Origin: Neurospora crassa OR74A
Lineage: Eukaryota; Ascomycota; Sordariomycetes; Sordariales; Sordariaceae
Assembly: GCF_000182925.2 (NCBI RefSeq)
Contig: NC_026504.1
Span: forward strand, 5,766,001 to 5,830,000
Reading direction: 5' to 3'
DNA length: 64,000 nucleotides
In this document: positions 10,650-21,281 of the stretch, piece after piece
Layout: every line of letters begins with the position of its first letter
Numbering within the stretch: the stretch's first letter is position 1
The notes under the pieces: generated by a model
Databases searched by the model: none
Seen by the model: only the letters and a program-made list of their open reading frames with translations
What the model was told of the DNA's origin: nothing
Translations under genes and position numbers: made by a program

Positions 10650-13600
10650 ATGCGGCCTGTGCTGTTTGCCCGTCACAGAGTGCCACCACCACGCCTTCTG
10701 CGCATCCCGACCTCACCATCTTTGACGACAACGACGACAACTGCTTTGACAGCACTACCACTACAAACAACACTACCTTCGTCTTCCGCCTTGTCGCGCT
10801 TTCACCAATTGCGTCTCCAGTCTACTTCCACGTCTCCTCAACAGCAGCAGCAAACATTCACTTCGCGCCACTCTCTGCCGGTCCTTAACTGCAGTGTCCA
10901 CCACCAACTACCCTTCCACGCCTCGATCACGCGAACGAGAAAAGACACCTCAACGGCCAGCCATATTACCTCTACCGCAACACGCGCCTTTAGTCAGACG
11001 ACCGGAAACAGCAACAGCTCCAGCTCCAGCTACGGTGACGCATCTTCCTATTCCGCAAATATGAACGGCACAAGCCCCGTCGCTCGCTCCAAGCGCAAGG
11101 AGCCTCCCCAATACTCTTCAGATGGCCGCCTGGCGAAGCACCACCGAACCAACGGCGATATCGACATGTCTTCTGCCGATGCAAACACCCCGACCGAAGA
11201 CTTTGACGGTCACTACGAGGAGGAACCCCGCCACGTCTTGCCTCTCGCCCCCGGCGCCGATACGGCCGAGTGGCAAGCTACCATTGAGAATGTCGTCCGG
11301 AACGTTGTCTCGATCCGATTCTGCCAGACCTGCTCCTTCGATACCGACCCGGCCCTTACAAGCGAGGCCACCGGTTTCGTTGTGGATGCCGAGAGGGGGT
11401 TAGCTATACATATCCCTTCCTTTGTTGTCTTGCGCTGACCACTAATTCGTGTTACTAAAGTTACATCCTGACCAATCGTCACGTCGTTGGCTCTGGTCCC
11501 TTCTGGGGATACTGCATCTTCGACAACCACGAAGAGGTCGATGCCTACCCCGTCTACCGCGATCCCGTCCACGATTTCGGCATCCTCAAGTTCGATCCCA
11601 AGGCCATCAAGTACATGCCTGTTGCCGCCCTACCACTGCGACCAGACCTCGCCCGTGTCGGCATAGAAATTCGCGTGGTGGGTAACGATGCCGGAGAGAA
11701 GCTTAGTATCCTGTCTGGTGTGATCAGCAGGTTGGATCGTAACGCTCCCGAGTACGGAGACGGTTATAGTGATTTCAACACATGCTACTACCAGGCCAGC
11801 GCCGCCGCCAGCGGTGGTTCCTCGGGTTCTCCCGTCGTCAACAAGGACGGTTTTGCCGTGGCCCTGCAGGCTGGTGGCAGAGCCGATGGCGCCTCGACCG
11901 ACTACTTCCTTCCTCTCGACAGGCCGCTTCGGGCGCTCAAGTGTCTCCAGGAGGGCAAGCCCATCACCCGTGGCGATATCCAGTGTCAGTTTGTGCTGAA
12001 GCCCTTTGACGAGTGTCGGAGACTGGGCCTTACCCCCGAATGGGAGGCTCAGGTCCGCAAGGCTTTCCCCAAGGAGACCAACATGCTGGTCGCCGAGATC
12101 ATCCTTCCCGAGGGCCCTTCTCACAAGAAGCTTGAGGAGGGTGATGTCTTGATCAAGGTCAACGGCAAGCTTCTTACCCAGTTCATCCCTCTCGAGGAGA
12201 CCCTCGACTCCAGCGTCGGCCAAACGGTCAAGCTTATGCTTCTCCGCGGCGGCGAGGAGGTCGAGGTGGAGATTGAGGTTGGCGACCTGCACCAGATCAC
12301 CCCTGATCGCTTCGTGTCTGTGTCTGGCGGCAGCTTCCACAACCTTTCCTACCAGCAGGCCCGCCTTTACGGTGTCGCCTGCAAGGGTGTCTACGTCTGT
12401 GAGGCTGGTGGATCTTTCCGGTTCGACAACAACGAGAACGGCTGGATCATCCAATCCATCGATCAGAAGGAGACGCCCGACCTGGACACTTTCATCGAGG
12501 TGATGAAGGGCATTCCCGACAAGGCTCGTGTCGTCATCACGTACAAGCACCTGAGGGATATGCACACCCTACACACCACCGTTATCTACGTCGACCGGCA
12601 CTGGGCCAAGAAGATGAAGCTGGCTGTGAGAAACGACAAGACGGGTCTCTGGGACTTTTCCAACCTCAGTGACGCCCTTCCTGCCGTCGCTCCTGTTCCC
12701 AGGAAAGCCTCCTTCATCCAACTGGAAAACACCTCTCATCCGGCTGTCGCCGACCTTGTCAAGAGTTTCGTCCACGTCAGCGTCACCATGCCCGTCAAAC
12801 TAGATGGTTTCCCCAAGAACAGGAAATGGGGCATGGGTTTGGTGATTGACGCGGAGAAGGGCCTGGTGATCATTTCCCGGGCTATTGTTCCCTACGACCT
12901 GTGCGACATTACCATCACCATCGCCGACTCCATCGTTGTCGAGGGCAAGGTGGTCTTCCTGCACCCACTCCAGAACTACGCCGTCATCCAATACGACCCC
13001 AAACTTGTCGACGCTCCCGTTCGTTCCGCCAAGCTGTCCAGCGAGATGATCAGCCAGGGCGCGTCCACCTACTTTATTGGATACAACCGCATTGGCCGCA
13101 TTGTCCATACTGCCACCACCGTCACGGAGATGTTCGCCGTCACCATTCCCGCTAACTCCGGAGCGCCTCGATACCGCGCTGTCAATGTTGACGCCATCAC
13201 TGTCGACACCAACCTTTCAGGCCAGTGCGGCAGCGGCGTGCTTGTCGCTCAAGACGGCACCGTCCAGGCCCTCTGGCTCACCTACCTCGGCGAGCGCAAC
13301 CCCAGCAGCCACCGCGACGAGGAATACCACCTCGGCCTGGCCACACCCACCCTCCTGCCCGTTATCTCGCAACTCCAGCAGGGAATCACCCCCAAGCTGC
13401 GCCTGTTGAGCTGCGAGTTCCGCGCCATCCAGATGTCCCAAGCCCGTATCATGGGCGTGTCCGAGGAGTGGATCCAGAAGGTCTCCCTCGTCAACACGGC
13501 CCACCACCAGCTCTTCCTGGTAACCAAGCGCACCTACGAGCGCAACGAGCCCGCCGGCGACCACCTCAAGGAAGGCGACATCCTCCTCACCCTCAACAAC

Positions 13601-14354
13601 CAGCTCATCACCAAGATCTCGGAGCTCGACGTCATGTACTCGCACGACTACCTCGACGCCGTCATCGTCCGCAACACCAAGGAGCTGCACATCAAGCTGC
13701 CCACCGTCGCCGCCGACGACGCCGAAACCGACCACGCCATCTCCTTCTGCGGCGCCATCTTGCACAGGCCGCATCTCGCTGTCAGGCAGCAGATCAGCAA
13801 GCTCTTCAGCGAGGTCTATGTGAGCGCCCGGACTCGGGGAAGCCCGGCGTATCAATATGGACTTGCCCCGACGAATTTCGTTACGCATGTTAATGGCAAG
13901 CGCACGCCCGATTTGAAGAGCTTCTTGGACGCGGTGGTGGGGATCCCTGATAATACTTGTGAGTTTTTTTTTTCTTTTTTTTATTTCCTTCCTTTTTTGT
14001 TTGTTTGCGGGGAGACCCCCAAACCCCCCCTTTTTTGTCGCTCGCTTCGCTCGATAATCACCCTTTTCTACCTTTAGTCACCTTCTCAACTAACCACCGC
14101 AAATGATAGACTTCCGCTTGAAATGCATGACTTTCGACTCGGTCCCCTGGGTCGTCACCATGAAGAAGAACGAGCACTACTTCCCCACCACGGAACTGAT
14201 CAAGGACCCTTCGGAGCCGCTGACGGGATGGAGGAGAATCACGTACGAAGGAGGCAAGAAGATTGAGGGTGAAGGACACGAGGGCGTGGGTGTTGCGGTG
14301 CTAGGGGAGGATCAAGGCGAAGGAGGGGAGGGGGATGTTGATGGGTGTTGTTAG
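10650..14354 (+). CDS. nma111: Nma111, HtrA/Omi-like pro-apoptotic serine protease
   Basis: Exons are 10650-11398, 11461-13958 and 14110-14354. Two in-frame starts exist: ATG at 11061 gives 1026 aa, the length expected for fungal Nma111, and ATG at 10650 gives 1163 aa. The family is a nuclear HtrA serine protease linked to apoptosis-like death and heat survival in yeast. In 1026-aa numbering the triad reads His120 (TNRHVVG), Asp151 (HDFGILKF) and Ser236 (GSSGSPV). A second, degenerate protease half and several PDZ-like regions follow, as in the doubled fungal family. The N-terminus has a nuclear-localisation-like SKRKEPP. Intron 2 (13959-14109) is long and T/C-rich. The extra 137 residues of the longer form are Arg/Ser/Thr-rich and almost without acids, like a mitochondrial presequence. 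Confidence 0.93.
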
Positions 14355-15223
14355 GTGTAACCACTGAGTGGAGTTTTGATTGGATGGGGTTGTTGAAGGA
14401 GAGGAGGGATAAGAAAAAGAAGAAGAAGAAGAAGAAGAAGAAGAGGGATATCGGAAGAATAAGAAGGGATCTAAATGTATACCAAAGGCAATAATAGGCA
14501 GGCAATGATGAAGACAATGGGATGTCATGGAGAATAAGATAAGGTATGAAATGGATGCATGGATTGGTGAGCTGTCTACACACAGTCCGGTACTGATTTG
14601 TTTGTTTGCTGAAGACCGCGAGTCAAACTTCCCTTTTTTTCCCCCCCCTTCCCGTATCCATTTCAACCTGTTACGTTCCACAAGAAAAATGTCTCCTTAA
14701 ATACGCATTTCTTTCTGAAAATCGACATGTCTCGTTGAATCATCCGTTACGAGGCCTTTTTCATCTCTTATCAATTTCACATAGCTCTCTTTATGTAGGT
14801 CAAGGCATTTGCGCTCATCTCTATGTGTACACAAACTTATCGGAACAATCCAGGTCTTGTTTGTAATCTCGTCTCATTTCGTCTATAGTCATCATGTTTT
14901 TTCCATTCATCCATTCATCCATTACCGAAAACACACAGGCAGAGAGAGTGATGTGATAGGTAGAGTGGTACAAAACCCCCTCCCAACCAGCCATCCACCT
15001 CCTATAGTGCATACCTACACTACATGTACTTAGCTATTCATAACGTAACGTAACGTAACCTCCAATCCGGGTATCAAGAAACAAAATACACAAATGCTTT
15101 CTTCTTTTGATGCCTGTCATGTCCAGCCCAGGCTTTCCCTTCTTTAACATTTCAACATCTCCCGCCCATAAGCTTTTATCCCCGGGATGACACCAGCAGC
15201 CGGAGACACAAAAAGCCAGACAT
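14355..15223. other. Intergenic region between convergent genes
   Basis: About 870 bp lie between the Nma111 stop and the 3' end of the gene below. They hold a GAA-type tract (14416-14445) and a short AACGT repeat (about 15041-15058). No gene is seen. Confidence 0.5.
14416..14445. repeat. GAA microsatellite
   Basis: A purine-rich tract of about nine GAA/AAG units lies just downstream of the Nma111 stop codon. Confidence 0.9.
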
Positions 15224-15982
15224 CTAATCCGACCCTCTCCCCGACCAACTCGAAATATACCCCTCACCTCCTTCCTGTCCGTATCTCGGTCCACCAGGAC
15301 CATCTTCACTACCGCCGTACGAATATCCTTCGGCTTCGTCGAGCGAGAAGCTGGAAAGGTATTCCACTTCAATATCCACTTCTTGATGGCTTCGGCTACG
15401 CGATCGGCTACGTGATCGTTGTCGGCGGGGTTGATAGTCGGAGTAATCGGATTCGTATTCGAAGACGTAGTCGGAGCCTTCGTATTCTTCTTCGGATGAG
15501 GATGACTCGGATAAGGCTGACGAAGATGGCGGTTCGGGCTCGGTCTGATCTTCGTCGTCGGCATCTTCTTCTTCTTCAATGTCACTCATCCCTTGACGTG
15601 ATTCGTCTTTTTGGTAGTCGGACTGCCGTTGTTGTCCATGGTTGTGGTCGTGCTCACCCAAGAGTTCGGTTCCGTTTTCGTCTTCATCGTCCACAGCAAA
15701 CTTGGACAAAAACCACGCCGCGGACCCCGAAACCAACACAACGACCGCTCCCATAATCAGATTCAAGACCGTCTCGCCAATCTGACTGAACAATCCCAGT
15801 CTGAGAAGAGCCTCGTGAACCATCGCGGTCATGATGGCCCGACTCGTGACTTTCTTGATCACCTCCCCATACCGCACCCAAAACATCTCGCCCTCATTCT
15901 CGATTTTCATCTTCCACTCCCTCCAACTCCCTTTTTTCACCCCTTGACTCCAAAAATCCTTTGCCCACTCCTCACTCGTCAT
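15224..15982 (-). CDS. Acidic transmembrane protein with RS repeat, possibly the C-terminal part of the upstream J-protein
   Basis: From the ATG ending at 15982 this reads 252 residues. An aromatic/basic N-terminal part (WAKDFWSQGVKKGSWREWK) leads to one strong transmembrane helix (LNLIMGAVVVLVSGSAAWFL), then a long acidic Glu/Asp/Ser stretch, an (RS)4-type run and a Gly/Tyr-rich end. No family is recognised. The reading frame is the same as that of the J-domain gene, whose UGA stop lies only 63 nt before this ATG. The 21 codons between also look coding (for example GGARYNRFGKRTG). It is therefore either an independent gene with almost no upstream spacer, a readthrough extension, or a further exon joined by an intron I cannot fix. 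Confidence 0.6.
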   Translation of the reverse strand: MTSEEWAKDFWSQGVKKGSWREWKMKIENEGEMFWVRYGEVIKKVTSRAIMTAMVHEALLRLGLFSQIGETVLNLIMGAVVVLVSGSAAWFLSKFAVDDEDENGTELLGEHDHNHGQQRQSDYQKDESRQGMSDIEEEEDADDEDQTEPEPPSSSALSESSSSEEEYEGSDYVFEYESDYSDYQPRRQRSRSRSRSRSHQEVDIEVEYLSSFSLDEAEGYSYGGSEDGPGGPRYGQEGGEGYISSWSGRGSD

Positions 15983-16045
15983 CCGACCACTCGTACCCAG
16001 ACCAGTTCTCTTGCCAAAGCGGTTGTAGCGGGCACCGCCATACAG

Positions 16046-19000
16046 TCACGTCCCACCTCCGGTTCCATCCCCCGCCGCCACAGAAGCAGCAGCCCCACCG
16101 CCGCTCCTGACCCTCTCCTTCCACCTCGCAAACTCCATCACATTGAGCTCGTGCGCCTCCCTAGCTTGGGCCCACTTCTGCATCACCGTCTTATCCTCCT
16201 CCATCCACGCCAAATACTCCAACATTTCCTTGTCGCCCAGCTGCGTGACCCACGCGGGGCCCTTTTGCTCGTTCTTGATCTTGCGGGCGGCAAAGTGGTC
16301 TACAACGCGCCCGTTGAAGGTGTTGAACTGGTGGATGTACAACTTGAACTGTTCGGCGTACAGCGCCCACTGCGAGGGCGTCACCTGACTAGGGGTTGCC
16401 AGAGCGGCTGGTGGGCTGGGCGCCTTGGGTGGCGTGGGGAAGTTGATGTTCTTGGGCTTGATCTTTTCGCGCTCAAAGGGCGGAAGTGTAGTCGATGCCC
16501 TTGATTCGAAAGGGAGGTTGGTTTTGAGGTCCGCCGAGAACGAACTTAGGCCTGTGCCACTGGGGCTGACCAGTTTGTCGACGTCAAAGTTGCCAAAGAT
16601 GGGGCGAAGGTCGCTGTCTTCTGAGCCGGCGTTGGGAACTGAGATTGGCCGATGAGTGGCGTTGGCAGCGCTGCTGCTACGGCGCGAGCTAGTACCGCCG
16701 TTGGAAGTTTTGACGCCGTTGTTGTTGAGGTTGCCGGAGCGCCATTCTGGCTTGGACGGCTCCAAGTTGACATTGCGCGCGCTGCCCCCGTTCAGGTTGA
16801 TAATGGTGGGAATGCCATGAGCGGGAGTCGGAGGCGGCGCGGCAGGAGGAACAGCGTGTGCCGGCGTAGGTGGCGGGGGAGGCTCATCGATATCCATAGC
16901 CATAGGGCTAGGCGCGCCTCCATTGATACCACTTTCATCGACACCAGCTGCCGAGTTCGACCTGCTCTTTCCCTCGCTGCTGCTTGTCTCCTCTTCATCC
17001 ACCAAGCCCGCAGTGCCCGCAGTCATCTTGACCGGCCTCGGCTTACGGATGGGTCGCACATTTCGTGTAGGCGAAGTCGACGATTTCTTGGCTGGCGGGG
17101 GCGGAACAAAGGTATGCGGGCCGAATTCCGCTTGCCATTGACCGGCGTCAAAGGCACTGGCTTTCTTACCTGCATCGTTTGTCTCGCTCGGCGGACGAGT
17201 TGCGCCGCTAACCGACTCGTTGGAAGAGGTATACGTCTTTTTGAGGGGCGATTGGCGGCCGCGGGGGACTGAGCGTGCTCGCTGCTTTGCGCGCAAAAAG
17301 GCGTCAGCTCCGGGCATGGTGGTCGGTCCACCGGCGTTGAATTGAAATCCTGCACCAACCTTTTCCTGGTCCACAAAGCTGGCGTTGATATTATGAACGC
17401 CACTGCGGGTAAAGTCGGCCGACGCCTGCGGCTTCGGGGTGTATCCATCGTCGTCGGGGACGGCGAAACTATGGGGGTATACGCTGTTAGTCGCTCGCTG
17501 CTTCTGGACCCTGTTGTGTGCGTTCGTCTTTCTGGGCGAGAGGGGGTCGTCGATCGGCTTGATATGCTGTCTCCGTGAATGCATCTTACGCCTTCCCAGG
17601 AGAAGCTGCAGCTGGTCATGCATGTCCTTTTCAAAAGAAGACTTGTCCCCGGAGGTCGACTGATCTCCACTCGGAGTGTTCCTGCCATGAGACGCCCGGT
17701 TATTTGCCGTCTCTTGATGAGCTCTTCCGCGGTAACTTTCCGCGCCGGCACGACTGAACACATGCGGCGGTCGAATCTTGCTGGGGTGACCGAAAGAGGA
17801 GGTTTGTTGGAAGTATTCATCGGGTTTAAAGAAAGGAGATGGGGCGTACACTTTGGGGCCATCCTGCTGCGCCGATTCCGAGGTTGCGGCTTGAGCTGTG
17901 CAAGACCGTTAGCCACTACTAGTTCTCCGGGGTCCAGATCTGGCTGACATACCGTTCGAGTGGCTCCTCATAGATGAGGTGGACGCACGTGGCGTAGGGT
18001 TGGCTTCTGTATTGGGCGCTGACCTGGGTTCAGCTTCCTGGGCATAATAACGCGCGCTGGCTCGCGGCTCAGCTTTCGAGGTTCCAGAGGATGTGGTTCC
18101 GCCGTTGGCCGCCTTCCCGAAGCTGTTGGACTCACCGACACTAGCGCTGCGTTGTCGCGACGAGCGCGGAGGGGGCGCCTCTTCCTCGGATTCCTGGGTG
18201 GGCCGGGATGGGTCTTTCATGGACTTTGCACGGTTGACGTTGGCACCTTCAAACGGGTTGAACTTTTCGCCGATATGCGAGGCATAGGGGGTCCGTTGCC
18301 TGCTGTCCAAGTAGGTTTCGCTGAACTTTTCGCTCAAGGGGTCCACGGGGGTGGGACTCGATTGCGGCCGTGACTTCCTGATGTTAGCGGCGGTATCCTC
18401 AAACATGTTGGTGGTGGCCGTGTAGTGGGCGCTGGAAGTGTAGTTGTGCCTCGAAACGGGTGGCTCGTCGCCGACTGGGGAATCCGGAGAATATCCAGCC
18501 CGTCTGGTGGTACCAAAGGCAGCATCGGCACGACGAGCCTGCCCCGCGGTCCGTGGTGGTACGGGAGGCGGCTCCCTCCTGGCGCTTTCGGTCCGTTCGG
18601 TCCGTTCCGTTCGAGCTGACGCATAACCCGACGACTTGGGCGTTGACGAAGATGTCTGGCCTGTCTTGGCACTTGAGCGCATGGCATCCCAAGCGCGCAG
18701 ATTGTCGGCAGCAGAGGCCGTTTTGGGGGGAACCGGTCTGGAAGACGAGGAGGACGACGGTGACGCCCAAGACGAATAGCGTGCGTGTGCCGACGGACCG
18801 GGGTCGGGACGAGACGGCATATGAGGGGTTCGTCGCGTGGGAGGGGCGCCATATCGGTCAGCCATTTCGGCCGAGACGTTGGAGTAGGGGTTTCCGCGGT
18901 GGCCAGAGGCAGTCGCGTACCTGCTGGCAGAAGCTGATCCTCGTTTCCGGTAGGCATCGTACTTGGCCTTCATGGACACGTCGGTGAGGACCTCATGTGC

Positions 19001-19174
19001 GGCTTGGATGTGGATGAAGCGATCCTTGGCCTCCTCCTCTTTTCCTGGGTTGCGATCGGGGTGGTATTTCAGGGCCAGCTTCTTGAACTGCTTCTTCACC
19101 TCGACGACATCGGCCGTGGAGGACAGTTCGAGGTCCGCATAGTAGTCGCGGTCGTAGTCCAGCTTTACTACCAT
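16046..19174 (-). CDS. Large J-domain (DnaJ-like) protein, 1023 aa
   Basis: Exons are 19174-17953 and 17895-16046; the 57-nt intron has donor GTATGT and acceptor CACAG. The start is the ATG at 19174. An N-terminal J-domain at about residues 7-75 carries the HPD motif at 38-40, needed to stimulate Hsp70 ATPase. There is no Gly/Phe region or zinc-finger domain, so it is class C. The middle is a long Ser/Pro/Arg-rich, probably disordered stretch. The last ~110 residues form a Trp-rich helical region (VTPSQWALYAEQFKLYIHQF, then WVTQL, then WMEED, WAQAREAH and FARWKERV), a recurring tail in fungal J-proteins. The stop is UGA followed by CUG, and the frame stays open for 273 further codons. Confidence 0.85.
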
Positions 19175-21281
19175 GTTGACGGCGTTGTGATGTTGGGTAA
19201 AGGGACAGAAAAAGCTTGCATTCCCCCTCGGTAGTGTATATCGATGGTATCGTGTATGTCGAAAGACTCGCTGTTCAGAGCGATGTAACGAGGAGAGATG
19301 ATCCAAAACTTGATGGGGACGTGGTAGGTTGCGACGAACAAGGGTGGTTGCTATGGTCGGTCGGTTGGAATGTTTTGTTTGCTAGCGAGAGGCAATGGAT
19401 GTCTGGGTGTTGTTGGACAGCACGGCACGGCAGGGAGAGAGAACTGAAGCAAAGGTGGTGAATGGGTAGGTACAGTAGGTCGCGTGAAGTGGTGTTGTCG
19501 GTTCAGTTCAGTTGTCGGGCACGAATGACAACAGTCAGTCGGGTGAGAGTGGGTGGGTGGGTGAAATCTCGGCGGGATCAACGAGCGAATGTGCGGTCGA
19601 GCTGTTTGGTTCGTTGTCTGGAGGAGGAGAAAGATGGCGGCGGCTTGTTAGGTAGGCTGACTAGGTGGTTTGAAGATCAGGGCAGGGCGGGCTGCGTCAC
19701 TGGCCAGGGCTTCCATGGATTGCTTGGATTGGCAGGATGCGGGGCAGGCAGGGCATTAATATTTACATGGCAGGGCAGTGAAGCAGGCAAGTTCCCCTGT
19801 CTTTTTTCCCCGTCTGTTGAAGCGTGACGGATTAGATACAGCTGTAGCGTAGGTAGAGGAAGGATTGTTGACATACGCAAGGACAAGACGCGGCTGTTTT
19901 TGTTGACTCCTGGTAACTTGGTGGTGACAGCCGTTGTTGTTGTTGTTGAAGAATAAACTTGGTTGCGATAAGCTTGTGATAAGCACGCGGGGCCTGAACC
20001 TCGAAGAAACCTCAACTCGGCAAGTAGTGGAGGTGATGTGTAGCTTGGATCCGACAAGGAATCAAGACGGATACACTCTTGACCACCTCTACCTCTACCT
20101 CTATCACCTCAGAGCTGTAATATTCGTACTTGATCGTGTATGTACGCAACTTGTTCCTGTCACAAACCTCCAGCTGGCGGTGGTAGCCAAAATAAAAGAG
20201 TGGGTCTTTCTACGGTGGCCCATTTTGAAACAGTAAACAATAAATTTGGGAGCTTGGACCAGTTCTCAACTGACCACAACTATAACCCACACTTGGGCCA
20301 CTGTAGTGTATGGTAGTCGGCATCTTCATCCCACGTCGGGTATCGTATTTCCCCAACCTTCCCCAGGCTGACGGGAGTCCCCAGGGCCAAAAGTCCACTC
20401 ATTTCTGGGTTGCCTCTGTTTAGAAACAGGGCAGACGGAGACAACAACCTCGGATCCAATGTCTACACGGACATGACTTCCGATATTGACCGACCAACCT
20501 CTGCCTACCTAGCTATCGATGGCTTCTCTTTCCGAAGACAGTCCGGTCATGCCCCGGCCCGGCAAATGGCTCCATGATGCCGTATAGCCCGCATGGCCAA
20601 GGACACAAGGACGCCGCAAAGCACTGCACGCGGAGACCAGGGGCTGGGACAGTGTTTTTATCACATGTAAGCTGTCTGGTCGGTTACCCGCTAACAGAAA
20701 GTGCCTGCTACATTATACACATGCCTACCAAAACTGCAGCTAGCAGCTACAGACAGAGCAGATGATGTTTTCTTTGTCAGTCGAAGCCTTCACGTTCTCA
20801 GAATGGTATGAACAAACACACTTCGAGTTACACACCACACTCTTCTCATTGCCGTTAGTGACTGGATGCGATACGGACTGTGGCTCTGAATGTAGCCTGC
20901 TGCATGACTTGGCTGAACCCTTGCTAAGGAAGCACATGGCTACACAGTACCAACAATTCATGACTCTTTCAATCGATGGACGCAACCATCACCTGCCACC
21001 AACCTCATTCTTACAACATCATTTTTTATACCTACTTATAAGCTCTTCCCTATCTCTCCTCCCGGAACATCTGTAGCGTCAACCGAATCACTTACTTGTA
21101 GACAACACTCAAAATAACTGCCAGGGCAGGCAAAAACACTTGCCCATCCTTCTGTCAATCCAACTTGGACTGTCACGAACCTTATCCCAATGATCTTCGT
21201 CGTCGAGTTCTTCTCTCTACTTCTCAAGCAAATCTTTCCATCCACCAGACAGATTGACTGAGAGGCTCCCCATCTCTCGGC
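19175..21281. other. Intergenic region, divergent promoters
   Basis: This 2.1-kb interval lies between the J-protein gene (-) and the amino-acid permease (+). It contains the small TIR element at 20211-20305 (separate entry) and a short TTG run near 19933. A 104-codon frame at 20762 is not convincing as a gene. Confidence 0.5.
20211..20305. mobile_element. Small TIR element (MITE-like), TA-flanked
   Basis: The ends are inverted: TACGGTGGCCCA at the left and TGGGCCACTGTA at the right (one mismatch), so TA dinucleotides bound about 91 bp. An internal stretch (GGGAGCTTGGACCAGTT) recurs in reverse complement near 48571, beside another copy of the terminal motif, which supports a dispersed family. 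Size and structure resemble Guest, the ~98-bp inverted-repeat element of Neurospora crassa, but I cannot confirm identity. No coding capacity. Confidence 0.65.

Noticed and set aside
11630-12565. 311-codon frame antisense to Nma111
   Set aside because: A shadow of a GC-rich coding exon whose protease motifs are clear on the plus strand.
20762-21076. 104-codon plus-strand frame with several cysteines
   Set aside because: No signal peptide or family match, and it lies in the upstream region of the permease.
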